NCBI GenBank assembly: GCA_025352585.1
Contig: JANXTD010000128.1
Location: 1-7,548 of the forward strand
Direction: 5' to 3'
Length of the DNA stretch: 7,548 bases
DNA from: Fimbriiglobus sp.
GTDB taxonomy: Bacteria; Planctomycetota; Planctomycetia; Gemmatales; Gemmataceae
In this document: positions 1-7,147 of the stretch, piece by piece
Layout of the letters: each line of letters starts with the position of its first letter
How positions within the stretch are numbered: the stretch's first letter is position 1
Position numbers and translations under genes: made by a program
Notes under the pieces: model-generated
Databases searched by the model: none
Told to the model about the DNA's origin: nothing
Seen by the model: only the letters and a program-made list of their open reading frames with translations

Positions 1-1
1 G

Positions 2-1423
2 GTGGTCATCAACCGCCCGCTGTTCGTCTACACGCCGACGTACGCGGTGTCGCACCAGTGCATGGTCGGCGCGCTGTTCGTCCGCCGCGGCTACAGCAGC
101 TACTACTTCGGCGACTACTTCGAGCCGCGCTACACGACGCTGGGCTTCAACGCCTGGTGCGGCAGTTCCCGCGGCACGAGCTTCGCGCTGAACATCAACG
201 TCGGCCGCGGCCCGTCCTACGACCCGCTGTGGAACCACTACCAGATTCAGCACCGCGACAACCCGGTGATCGTCAACAACATCACGAACGTGTACACAGG
301 CCGCTATAACGGCGAGGTCGCCCGCCCGGCCCGCACCCTGGTGCAACAAACCAACGTCGTCAATAACATCACCAACGTGACCAACACGACCGTCAATAAT
401 ACGACGGTGAACAATACGGTGGTGAACAACACCAACAACAGCGTCAACAACTTGACGATGATTCAGCCGCTCAAGACGATCCAGCAGACGAACACCAACG
501 TCGTCTTGAAGTCGGTGCCCAGGGAGGAGCGCGTCAAGGAGCAGCAACTCGTCAAGCAGACGCGCGACATCGCCGTCGAGCGGAGCCGGGCCGAGACGCA
601 ACTGGCCGTCAAGCAACTGGCCCCGACGCAGGCGACCGACAAGCCGCGCCAGGTGAAGCTCGACCTGCCGCAACAGGTCGTGGCGCGGGCGCAGGCCCCG
701 GAGAAGCCGCAGTTCGTGCTGCCGCCCAAGCCGTCGGCCCGCCAGGCGGAGTTGAACGCCAAGACCCCGCCGACGATCCCGCCGGCCGCCGACTTGACGA
801 CGAAGCCGACTCCGGTGACCCCGGTCGCCCCGGCGGTCAAGGAGATGCCGACGAAGACGCTGCCGGTGGCCCCGACGCTGGTCAACCCGACGCCGGTCAA
901 GCCGCTGCCGACGCCGACCGTGCCGGTCAAGCCGACGCCTATGCCGGTCGTGCCGGTCAAGCCTGAAGTCAAGCCGGAAGTGAAGCCGACGCCGTTGCCT
1001 GCGCCCGTGAAGCCGGAGGTGAAGCCGGAAGTGAAGCCGGCCCTGCCGGTGAAGCCGCTGCCGCTGCCGACGCCGGTCACGCCGCTGCCGGTGACGCCCG
1101 TGAAGCCGGAGGTCAAAACCCAGCCGGTGAACCCGCCCGCAGTGCCGCCGGCGACCAAGCCGTTACCGCTGCCGACGCCGGTCGCCCCGATGCCGCTGCC
1201 GCCGAAGCTCGGGGTGCCGCCGGCCCAGCCGCCGGCCGCGACGAAGCTTCAGCCGATTCAGCCGCTGGTCCAGGTGCAGAAAGTGCAGCCGGCCCCCGTC
1301 GTGGCGACGCCGCCGGCCCGTCAAGAGGTGAAGCCCGCGCCGATCAACGTGCCGCAGCCGCCGATGCCGCGACCGGCCCCGAAGGACCCCAAGGACGCGA
1401 AAGACCCAAAGAAGCCGGGGTAG
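2..1423 (+). CDS. Proline-rich low-complexity protein, probably exported; 5' end missing
   Basis: The frame is open from the left edge to a TAG stop. The GTG at base 2 is merely the first in-frame start-like codon, so the real start and any signal peptide probably lie upstream. The visible 473 residues fall into four zones. Residues 1-95 are rich in Tyr, Phe, Trp and Arg (including YYFGDYFEPRY) with two Cys at about 20 and 52, and look like a small folded domain. Residues 96-155 are an Asn/Thr/Val low-complexity stretch of NNTTV-like repeats. Residues 155-240 are charged (Arg, Lys, Glu, Gln). Residues 240-473 are dominated by Pro, Val, Lys and Thr, with repeated VKPEVKPEVKP and KPLPLPTPV blocks and a basic PKDPK-type tail. 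The Tyr-rich N-terminal part resembles hypothetical exported proteins I associate with planctomycetes; that is recollection. An envelope or matrix role for the extended tail is inference. No catalytic motif is visible and I cannot name a function. Confidence 0.8.
   Translation: MVINRPLFVYTPTYAVSHQCMVGALFVRRGYSSYYFGDYFEPRYTTLGFNAWCGSSRGTSFALNINVGRGPSYDPLWNHYQIQHRDNPVIVNNITNVYTGRYNGEVARPARTLVQQTNVVNNITNVTNTTVNNTTVNNTVVNNTNNSVNNLTMIQPLKTIQQTNTNVVLKSVPREERVKEQQLVKQTRDIAVERSRAETQLAVKQLAPTQATDKPRQVKLDLPQQVVARAQAPEKPQFVLPPKPSARQAELNAKTPPTIPPAADLTTKPTPVTPVAPAVKEMPTKTLPVAPTLVNPTPVKPLPTPTVPVKPTPMPVVPVKPEVKPEVKPTPLPAPVKPEVKPEVKPALPVKPLPLPTPVTPLPVTPVKPEVKTQPVNPPAVPPATKPLPLPTPVAPMPLPPKLGVPPAQPPAATKLQPIQPLVQVQKVQPAPVVATPPARQEVKPAPINVPQPPMPRPAPKDPKDAKDPKKPG
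953..1183 (+). repeat. Degenerate Pro/Val/Lys-coding repeats inside the proline-rich gene
   Basis: Two 36-base copies at 953-988 and 1004-1039 both encode PVKPEVKPEVKP. They differ at five bases, all synonymous. A shortened third copy at 1097-1117 encodes PVKPEVK. A second pair, 1052-1078 and 1157-1183, both encode KPLPLPTPV and differ at two bases in a single synonymous Leu codon (CTG versus TTA). The repeats are in frame and belong to the protein's extended tail; they are not a mobile or CRISPR-type repeat. Confidence 0.8.
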
Positions 1424-1437
1424 CGTGGTAGAGACTT

Positions 1438-1509
1438 GGCGAGCCGGAAGCGTCAGCGCCCGGAGCTCTTCGCGGGAGGAACTCCGGGCGCTAACGCTTC
1501 CGGCTCGCC
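1438..1509. terminator. Long inverted repeat between convergent genes, probable bidirectional terminator
   Basis: Two 28-base arms (1438-1465 and 1482-1509) flank a 16-base loop. Twenty-seven of 28 positions pair as Watson-Crick. The exception, C1454 against A1493, is a mismatch in the plus-strand transcript but a G-U wobble in the minus-strand transcript. The arms begin GGCGAGCCGGAAGCGT. The element sits between the stop of the proline-rich gene (1423) and the stop of the aguB-like gene (1511), so it could end transcripts from both sides. Only a short TTT follows on the plus strand and there is no clear T tract on the minus strand, so it is not a textbook intrinsic terminator. It may instead act as a 3'-end stabiliser or be a copy of a dispersed intergenic repeat. 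Confidence 0.7.
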
Positions 1510-1510
1510 T

Positions 1511-2401
1511 TTAGTCGTTGACGCGCTTCGTCAGCCCCGCATAGTGGTCGATGCGGCGGTCGCGGAAGAACGGCCAGTTGCGGCGCACGTCCTCCATCAA
1601 CTTGCGGTCACACGTCTGCACCAGAATCTCGTCGGTCGCCGTCGCCGCCTTTTGCAGCAGCCGGCCGAACGGGTCCGACACGAACGAGCCGCCCCAGAAC
1701 TCGATGCCGGCGTCCGCGTCGGCCCCTGGCAGGTTCTCGTGGCCGATGCGGTTGACCCCACCGACGTAGATGCCGTTGGCGATGGCGTGGGCGCGCATGC
1801 TCGTCTCCCAGGCGCTCTGCTGCGCCTCGCCGTACTCCGCCTTCTCGCGCGGGTGCCAGCCAATCGCCGTGGGGTAGAACAATACCTCGGCCCCCTGCAA
1901 CGCCGTGAGTCGGGCCGCCTCGGGGTACCACTGGTCCCAACAAATCAGCGTGCCGACCTTGGCGTACTTCGTTGCGAAGACCTTAAAGCCCAGGTCGCCC
2001 GGCGTGAAGTAGTATTTTTCGTAGTAGAGTGGGTCGTCGGGGATGTGCATCTTGCGGTACATGCCCAGGAAACTGCCGTCGGCGTCGTGGACGGTCGCAG
2101 TGTTGTGATACACCCCCGCCATGCGCCGCTCGAAGAGTGACCCCACCACGACGACGTTGTTCGCTTTCGCGGCGTGCCCCAGCCGCTCCGACGACGGGCC
2201 GGGGATCGGCTCGGCGAGGTCGAACGTCGTCGCGTCCTCCTTCTGGCAGAAGTACGGCCCCGTGAACAGCTCCGGCAGGCAGACGACCTGCGCCCCCCGC
2301 TTCGCCGCCTCGCGGATCGCCTCTTCGGCCTTCACGAGGTTCGGCTCGGGGTCGGGGTGACACCTCATTTGCACCAGCGCGACGGTGAACGTGTCGGCCA
2401 T
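1511..2401 (-). CDS. aguB: N-carbamoylputrescine amidase (nitrilase superfamily)
   Basis: The 296-residue product is a carbon-nitrogen hydrolase, expected to convert N-carbamoylputrescine to putrescine, CO2 and ammonia in the cytoplasm: the last step of the arginine-agmatine route to polyamines. The catalytic triad is visible: Glu44 ([12 protein letters not shown]), Lys117 ([10 protein letters not shown]) and Cys154 ([13 protein letters not shown]). The segments [17 protein letters not shown] and [12 protein letters not shown] are close to what I recall of plant and bacterial AguB, which separates it from general nitrilases and omega-amidases. Length fits the family (about 290-300). I chose the ATG at 2401 because the protein aligns with the family from [12 protein letters not shown] and a GGAG lies 8 bases upstream; the frame stays open to 2533 but that would add 44 unrelated residues and overlap acs. 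It is divergent from acs and convergent with the proline-rich gene. No agmatine deiminase or arginine decarboxylase is in the window. Another N-carbamoyl amine as substrate remains possible. Confidence 0.88.
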   Translation of the reverse strand: MADTFTVALVQMRCHPDPEPNLVKAEEAIREAAKRGAQVVCLPELFTGPYFCQKEDATTFDLAEPIPGPSSERLGHAAKANNVVVVGSLFERRMAGVYHNTATVHDADGSFLGMYRKMHIPDDPLYYEKYYFTPGDLGFKVFATKYAKVGTLICWDQWYPEAARLTALQGAEVLFYPTAIGWHPREKAEYGEAQQSAWETSMRAHAIANGIYVGGVNRIGHENLPGADADAGIEFWGGSFVSDPFGRLLQKAATATDEILVQTCDRKLMEDVRRNWPFFRDRRIDHYAGLTKRVND

Positions 2402-2483
2402 GATTCGGACTCCGAAGTTGCGGTTGGTGTGCATCTTATCTACGATGCCGGCAACCGCTTCCCCCGCTGTCCAGGTGCGTCTC
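2402..2483. promoter_or_regulatory. Divergent intergenic region between aguB and acs
   Basis: These 82 bases must carry the start signals for both diverging genes. For aguB the minus strand shows GGAG at 2413-2410, 8 bases before its ATG, and a possible -10 box TAAGAT at 2438-2433 with no convincing -35. For acs the plus strand shows AGGTG at 2473-2477, 6 bases before ATG 2484, which supports that start. The candidate -10 boxes of the two strands lie within a few bases of each other, so the promoters would be back to back. I see no clear operator palindrome and no correctly spaced sigma-54 site. Confidence 0.5.
2418..2446 (+). promoter_or_regulatory. Candidate sigma-70-type promoter for the acs operon
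   Basis: TTGCGG (2418-2423), a 17-base spacer and TACGAT (2441-2446) match the -35/-10 consensus at 3 of 6 and 4 of 6 positions with ideal spacing. This would start transcription near 2453, about 30 bases before the acs ATG. The match is modest and planctomycete promoter consensus is not well enough known to me to be firmer. Confidence 0.3.
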
Positions 2484-4442
2484 ATGGCCTCCCCCGGTCC
2501 GAACATCTCGAGTTCGCTCAAGGAAACCCGCACCTTCGCCCCGCCGCCGGAGTTCGCCGCGAACGCCCACGTCCGCGGCGAGGCCGAGGCCCAACGCCTG
2601 CGCGACTGGGCCGAACGCGACCCCGACGGCTACTGGAGCCTGCAAGCGGAGAGCCTGCAATGGACGAAGCGCTGGGATGTCGTTTGCGACTGGACCGGTG
2701 CCCCGCACGCCAAGTGGTTCGTCGGCGGGCGACTCAACGTGAGCGCCAACTGCGTCGATCGGCACGTCGAGGCCGGCAACGGCGACAAGGTGGCGATCCA
2801 CTTTGAGGGCGAGCCGGGCGACGCGCGGGCGATCACGTATTCGCAACTGCACGTCGAAGTCTGCAAGTTCGCCAACGTCCTGAAGTCGCTGGGGGTCGTG
2901 GCCGGCGACCGCGTCACGATTTACCTGCCGATGACGCCCGAAGCCGCGATTGCGATGCTGGCGTGCGCCCGCATCGGGGCGGTCCACTCCGTGATCTTCG
3001 GCGGCTTCAGCGCCGAGGCCGTCGCCGACCGCAACAACGACGCCAAGTCGAAGGTGATTGTCACGGCCGACGGCGGCTGGCGGCGCGGCAAGGTCGTGCC
3101 CTTGAAGGCGAACGTCGATGAGGCGTTGTTGAAGTCCCCGAGTGTGCAAACGTGTATCGTCTTCAACCGCTGCGATTCGCCGGTGACGATGAAGCCGGGC
3201 CGCGACGTGTGGTGGCACGAGTTGATGGCGGCCGCGAGTACCGACTGCCCCGCGGAGCCGTTCGACAGCGAAACGCCGCTGTTCGTGCTGTACACCTCGG
3301 GCAGCACCGGCAAGCCGAAGGGCGTCTTGCACACCAGCGGCGGCTACCTGTTGGGCGCGTCGCTGACGCACAAGTTGGTCTTCGACATCAAAGACGACGA
3401 CGTGTACTGGTGTACCGCCGACGTGGGTTGGATCACGGGCCACAGCTATTGCGTCTACGGCCCGCTGGCCAACGGCTGTACGGTGGTCATGTACGAAGGC
3501 GCACCCAATCAGCCGCAGGAAGACCGCTTCTGGAAGGTCATCGAGAAGTACAAGGTCACGAAGTTTTACACCGCCCCGACGGCCATTCGCGCGTTCATGA
3601 AGTGGGGCGACAAGTGGCCCAAGGGTTGTGACCTGTCGTCGCTGAAGCTCTTGGGCAGTGTCGGCGAGCCGATCAACCCCGAGGCGTGGATGTGGTACCA
3701 CGAGGTCATCGGCGGCGGCCGCTGCCCGATCGTCGATACGTGGTGGCAGACCGAGACGGGGGCGATCATGATCGCGCCGCTGCCGGGGGCGACGGTCACC
3801 AAGCCGGGGAGCGCGACCAAGCCGTTGCCGGGGGTGATCATCGATGTCGTCGATCGGCACGGCAACCCGGTGCCGGCGGGGGAGGGCGGCTTCCTCGTGA
3901 TTAAGCGGCCGTGGCCGAGCATGATGCGCACCATCTACGGCGACGACGCCCGCTTCCAGGAGGCGTACTGGAGCCACATCCCCGGCTGCTACTTCACGGC
4001 CGACGGCTCGCGCAAGGACGCCGACGGCGACATCTGGATCATGGGCCGCGTCGATGACGTGCTCAACGTCTCCGGGCACCGCCTCAGCACGATGGAGGTT
4101 GAGAGTGCGCTCGTCGGCCACGCCCAGGTTGCCGAGGCGGCGGTGGTCGGCAAGCCGGACGACCTGAAGGGCGAGGCGATCGTCTGCTTCGTGACCCTGA
4201 AGCAGGGCGTCACGGCGACCGACGAGTTGAAGGTGCTCTTGAAAGCGCACGTCGCCAAGGAGATCGGGGCACTCGCCCGGCCGGACGAGATCAAGTTCAC
4301 CGACACCCTGCCCAAAACCCGCAGCGGCAAGATCATGCGTCGGCTGTTGCGCGACGTGGCCGCCGGCAAGGTCTCGACCTCGGACACCTCCACGCTGGAG
4401 GACTACAGCGTCCTGGCCAAGCTGCGCGAGGAGGACGAGTGA
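2484..4442 (+). CDS. acs: Acetyl-CoA synthetase (acetate--CoA ligase, AMP-forming)
   Basis: This cytoplasmic ANL-superfamily enzyme activates acetate with ATP to acetyl-AMP and transfers the acetyl group to CoA. The 652-residue length equals that of E. coli Acs. Visible landmarks are the N-terminal Acs region with [12 protein letters not shown] (about 83-94), the phosphate loop [11 protein letters not shown] (270-280), GWITGHSY (315-322), WWQTETG (420-426, the Trp that limits the acyl pocket to acetate in Acs), the hinge region [13 protein letters not shown] (521-533) and the C-terminal [11 protein letters not shown], whose Lys616 corresponds to the catalytic lysine that protein acetylation silences in Salmonella Acs. 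The frame is open back to 2385, but ATG 2484 has an AGGTG 6 bases upstream and gives the standard length, whereas the longer form would overlap aguB. One departure from the usual YFSGDG is YFTADGS at 503-509. Its TGA stop overlaps the kinase GTG by 4 bases, implying co-expression. Identity is very secure; propionate as a side substrate cannot be excluded. Confidence 0.96.
   Translation: MASPGPNISSSLKETRTFAPPPEFAANAHVRGEAEAQRLRDWAERDPDGYWSLQAESLQWTKRWDVVCDWTGAPHAKWFVGGRLNVSANCVDRHVEAGNGDKVAIHFEGEPGDARAITYSQLHVEVCKFANVLKSLGVVAGDRVTIYLPMTPEAAIAMLACARIGAVHSVIFGGFSAEAVADRNNDAKSKVIVTADGGWRRGKVVPLKANVDEALLKSPSVQTCIVFNRCDSPVTMKPGRDVWWHELMAAASTDCPAEPFDSETPLFVLYTSGSTGKPKGVLHTSGGYLLGASLTHKLVFDIKDDDVYWCTADVGWITGHSYCVYGPLANGCTVVMYEGAPNQPQEDRFWKVIEKYKVTKFYTAPTAIRAFMKWGDKWPKGCDLSSLKLLGSVGEPINPEAWMWYHEVIGGGRCPIVDTWWQTETGAIMIAPLPGATVTKPGSATKPLPGVIIDVVDRHGNPVPAGEGGFLVIKRPWPSMMRTIYGDDARFQEAYWSHIPGCYFTADGSRKDADGDIWIMGRVDDVLNVSGHRLSTMEVESALVGHAQVAEAAVVGKPDDLKGEAIVCFVTLKQGVTATDELKVLLKAHVAKEIGALARPDEIKFTDTLPKTRSGKIMRRLLRDVAAGKVSTSDTSTLEDYSVLAKLREEDE
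4428..4434 (+). promoter_or_regulatory. Strong Shine-Dalgarno deciding the kinase GTG start
   Basis: GAGGAGG lies within the last codons of acs, 4 bases before GTG 4439. The GTG shares the tetramer GTGA with the acs stop. The site supports the GTG as a true start and points to translational coupling of acs and the kinase. Confidence 0.65.
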
Positions 4443-5782
4443 CGCTGAGCGACCGGCTCGCGCCGCGGCCGGCCGACGCCTCGTGGGAGTTGCCGGCCGA
4501 GTCGATCGCTGTCAAGATCCGCTGGTTCGGCTTGGTCGTGGGGCTGCTTCTGGCGAACTTCGCCGTCGCCGCGGAGTCGCGCGGGCCGCTGAACGCCATC
4601 CTGAGCTTCGGGCTGGCGTTCACGCTCCTCGACACCGCCGCCTTCCGCACCGGCCGCGTGTTCTTGCGCGACCAGCCGCTGCTCGTGTCGGGCATGGAGG
4701 CGGTCTACATCGGCTTGCTGTGCGAGTTCGAGGCCGGCCCCGCGTCGCCGTTTCGCTTCTATTACTTACTGTCGCTAATCTGCTGTGCCGTGCGGTACGC
4801 GCCGCGGGTGACCTTCGTGACCTGCGGCCTCGACGGCCTGAGTTACGCCGTCGTCTTCGCGGTCGCCGACCCCGCCGCGCGCGACGCCTCGCTGTTCGTA
4901 CTGACGCTGGTCATCCTCGCCTGGGTGACCTGGGCCGCCGCGGCGATGGCGCGGCTGCTGCGTGGGGCCAGCGAGAACCTGCGCGAGTTGAACGACGCGT
5001 TGCGGGAGAACCAGACGCAGCTCGAAAGCCGCATCGCGGAGCGGACGCGCGACCTCGAGGACAGCCAGGCGCAGGTGCTGCACCAGGAGAAGATGGCGGC
5101 GTTCGGCCTGCTGGCCGCGGGAATCGCCCACGAGGTCGGCAACCCGCTCACGTCGATTTCCGCCGTCGTGCAAATCCTCGAACGCCGCGAGACTGACACG
5201 TACACCCGCGACAAGCTGCAACTGCTCGCGCCCGAACTCAGCCGCATCCAGACGATCCTGCGCGAACTGATCGGCTTCAGCCGCCCGGCGAGCGACCTGC
5301 GCGGCCGCGTGGCGGTGGAGGATGTCGTCACCGAGGCGCTTCGCATCGCGAAGTTTTACAAGGGCGGCAAGAACCGCCAGATCGTCGCCGAGGTGCAGCG
5401 CGAGTTGCCCGTCTTCCAGGGGGTGCGCGACCAGTTCGTCCAGGTCGTGTTTAACCTCGTGCTCAACGCCATCGACGCCACCGCCAAGGGCGGCCGCATT
5501 GAGGTGCGCGCGAGCCACGCCGACGGCACGCTGCGACTCACGGTCACCGACGACGGCTCCGGCATCGCCCCGGAGCACCTCGCCCGGCTGTTCCGCCCGT
5601 ACTTCACGACGAAGAGTCACGGCACCGGGTTGGGCCTGTTCGTCATCCGTCGCATCGTCGAGGCCCACGGCGGGACGGCCAACGTCGAGAGCGTCGTCGG
5701 CCGCGGGACGACGTTCGTAGTAGCGCTGCCCGTTGCCGCGACGGTCGCCATGCCGGTTGAAAGTACGGAGGCACCCGCATGA
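4439..5782 (+). CDS. Membrane sensor histidine kinase, NtrB/ZraS-like transmitter
   Basis: The 447-residue product is an inner-membrane sensor kinase, the likely partner of the next gene. Residues 27-172 contain about six hydrophobic segments (roughly 27-45, 51-68, 80-96, 106-120, 123-143, 151-173) separated by short loops, so the sensor is the membrane bundle itself; I see no PAS, HAMP or large periplasmic domain. A charged coiled coil (about 175-218) leads into the H-box [15 protein letters not shown] with phosphoacceptor His231. The ATPase part has the N-box ([11 protein letters not shown], Asn343), G1 box DDGSGI (371-376), F box FRPYFTTK (385-392) and G2 box GTGLGL (395-400), all intact. 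The HEVGNPL H-box is the type seen in kinases paired with NtrC-family regulators. The GTG start overlaps the acs stop (GTGA) and the stop overlaps the regulator ATG (ATGA). The signal is unknown; the acs linkage suggests acetate, carbon or energy status, which is inference. Confidence 0.92.
   Translation: MTLSDRLAPRPADASWELPAESIAVKIRWFGLVVGLLLANFAVAAESRGPLNAILSFGLAFTLLDTAAFRTGRVFLRDQPLLVSGMEAVYIGLLCEFEAGPASPFRFYYLLSLICCAVRYAPRVTFVTCGLDGLSYAVVFAVADPAARDASLFVLTLVILAWVTWAAAAMARLLRGASENLRELNDALRENQTQLESRIAERTRDLEDSQAQVLHQEKMAAFGLLAAGIAHEVGNPLTSISAVVQILERRETDTYTRDKLQLLAPELSRIQTILRELIGFSRPASDLRGRVAVEDVVTEALRIAKFYKGGKNRQIVAEVQRELPVFQGVRDQFVQVVFNLVLNAIDATAKGGRIEVRASHADGTLRLTVTDDGSGIAPEHLARLFRPYFTTKSHGTGLGLFVIRRIVEAHGGTANVESVVGRGTTFVVALPVAATVAMPVESTEAPA
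5767..5771 (+). promoter_or_regulatory. Shine-Dalgarno for the response regulator
   Basis: GGAGG lies 7 bases before ATG 5779, inside the end of the kinase gene. Together with the ATGA stop/start overlap it fixes the start of the regulator and suggests coupled translation. Confidence 0.65.
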
Positions 5783-7143
5783 CGACCGAACCTGAGCGGC
5801 CGGCGATCCTCGTCGTCGATGACGAGCCGGTCATCCGCGACACCCTCGCCGAGTACCTGACCCTCGAAGGCTTCGCGGTTCGCGTCGCCGCGACCGGCGA
5901 GGACGCGGTCACGCAGGCGCAGGCGCGGCACTTCGACGTGGTGCTGTGCGACGTGAACTTGCCGGGGGTCGACGGCCTCGAAGTCCTTGAGCGACTCTCG
6001 AAGCGCTGCCCCGAGACATTTGTCATCCTCATCACGGCCTACGCTACCGTCGAGACCGCCGTCGAGGCGTTCCAGCGCGGGGCGCACGACTACCTGATGA
6101 AGCCGGTCCTCTTGAAGGACGTGCTCGTCAAGATTCGCCGGCTGCTCAAGACGCGCGAACTGTTCCGCGAGAACCAGTGGCTCCGGCGGGAACTGGCCCG
6201 CGACACCGAGTGCGTCGAGGTCGTCGTCGGCCGCAGCCCGGCGATGCGCGCGGTGTACGAGCTGGCCCGAAAGGTCGCCCCGACGCCCTCGACGGTGCTG
6301 ATCCTCGGCGAGAGCGGCACCGGCAAGGAGGTGCTGGCCCGCGCGATCCACCGCATCGCCCAGGAGGTGAAGCCGACCGACGGCCGCTTCCTGGCGATCA
6401 ACTGCGCCGCCATCCCGCACGACCTGCTCGAGAACCAGCTCTTCGGGCACCGCAAGGGGGCGTTTACGGGGGCCGACCAGCACTCCGCGGGGCTGTTCGT
6501 CCACGCCGGCGCGGGGACGGTGTTTCTCGACGAGATCGGCGAGTTGCCCTTGGGTACGCAAGCCAAACTCCTGCGGGCGATCGAGCAGAAGGAAGTCTTC
6601 CCCGTCGGGGCCAACGAGCCGGTCAAGGTGCAGGCCCGCATCCTCGCCGCGACGAACAAGGACCTCCGGGCCGAGGTGACCGCCGGCCGCTTCCGCGAAG
6701 ACCTCTTCTACCGCTTCAACGTCGTCAGCGTGTCGCTGCCGCCCTTGCGCGAGCGGCGCGAGGACATCCCCGACCTCGTCGATGACCTGCTCGCGAAGCA
6801 CGCCCGCGCGATGGGCCGCAAGTTCACCGGCGTGTCGCACGAGGCGTTGCAACTGCTGCTGGCGCACCCGTGGAAGGGCAACGTCCGCGAACTCGACAAC
6901 GCCTTGCAGCGGGCCGTGATCCTCGGCGACGGCCCGCTGGTGCTGCCCGGCGACCTGCCGCCGGACATCCGGCCGCAGCCGGCCGACCCGTTCGCCGTGG
7001 ACGACCTGAGTTGCGCCGTCCACCGCTTCGAGAGGCTGCACATCGAGCGCATCCTGCGGCTGACGCCCGACAAGCGCGAGGCGGCCCGGCGGCTGGGCAT
7101 CGGCCTGAGTTCGCTGTACCGCAAGCTCGGCGAGGGCGAGTGA
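5779..7143 (+). CDS. NtrC-family sigma-54-dependent response regulator
   Basis: The 454-residue cytoplasmic protein has the full receiver, AAA+ and Fis-type DNA-binding architecture. The receiver (about 8-122) has the acidic pair Asp14-Asp15, phosphorylatable Asp58 (VLCDVNLPG), Thr86 and Lys108 (DYLMKPV). A helical linker (about 123-142) follows. The AAA+ domain (about 149-385) has Walker A GESGTGKE (177-184), the sigma-54 contact loop GAFTGA (227-232), Walker B TVFLDEIGE (Asp251, Glu252), the sensor region ATNKDL, FREDLFYRFN with candidate arginine fingers, and WKGNVREL near 365-372. The C-terminus has a Fis-like helix-turn-helix, REAARRLGIGLSSLYRKL (433-450), and stops soon after. Intact GAFTGA and Walker motifs argue for a working enhancer-binding activator of RNA polymerase with sigma-54. 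It overlaps the kinase by 4 bases, so the two form a cognate pair. Targets are not evident: I found no correctly spaced -24/-12 promoter before acs. Specific names such as atoC or zraR are not warranted. Confidence 0.95.
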   Translation: MTTEPERPAILVVDDEPVIRDTLAEYLTLEGFAVRVAATGEDAVTQAQARHFDVVLCDVNLPGVDGLEVLERLSKRCPETFVILITAYATVETAVEAFQRGAHDYLMKPVLLKDVLVKIRRLLKTRELFRENQWLRRELARDTECVEVVVGRSPAMRAVYELARKVAPTPSTVLILGESGTGKEVLARAIHRIAQEVKPTDGRFLAINCAAIPHDLLENQLFGHRKGAFTGADQHSAGLFVHAGAGTVFLDEIGELPLGTQAKLLRAIEQKEVFPVGANEPVKVQARILAATNKDLRAEVTAGRFREDLFYRFNVVSVSLPPLRERREDIPDLVDDLLAKHARAMGRKFTGVSHEALQLLLAHPWKGNVRELDNALQRAVILGDGPLVLPGDLPPDIRPQPADPFAVDDLSCAVHRFERLHIERILRLTPDKREAARRLGIGLSSLYRKLGEGE

Positions 7144-7147
7144 GGCG

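Noticed and set aside
463..1158. A Gly/Thr-rich minus-strand frame opposite the proline-rich tail, resembling a PE_PGRS or collagen-like protein
   Set aside because: Reading Pro/Val/Lys codons backwards yields Gly/Thr/Phe repeats automatically; there is no independent support.
953..1183. Short regular repeats considered as a CRISPR-like or mobile array
   Set aside because: The repeats are in frame, degenerate at third codon positions and without unique spacers, so they are protein-coding periodicity.
1436..2140. A plus-strand frame beginning in the hairpin and running across aguB
   Set aside because: It has no ribosome site or recognisable domain, and it lies opposite the conserved catalytic part of the amidase.
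2407..2421. Possible sigma-54 -24/-12 promoter (GG...TTGC) before acs, which would suit autoregulation by the NtrC-type regulator
   Set aside because: The GG and GC are separated by 11 bases rather than the required 10, and the surrounding bases match poorly.
2385..2533. Longer N-termini for acs (to 2385) and aguB (to 2533), which would overlap each other
   Set aside because: Both extensions lack family similarity, and the internal starts have well-placed Shine-Dalgarno sequences and give family-typical lengths.
2436..4250. A 604-codon open frame antisense to acs
   Set aside because: It mirrors the codon structure of a GC-rich real gene, its translation is Arg/His/Val-rich with no recognisable domain, and the plus strand encodes an unmistakable Acs.
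4775..5668. A 297-codon open frame antisense to the kinase
   Set aside because: The composition is that of a shadow frame, and the plus strand carries all the kinase boxes.
5617..7041. A 474-codon open frame antisense to the response regulator
   Set aside because: It is a GC-driven shadow over conserved receiver and AAA+ motifs, with no domain of its own.
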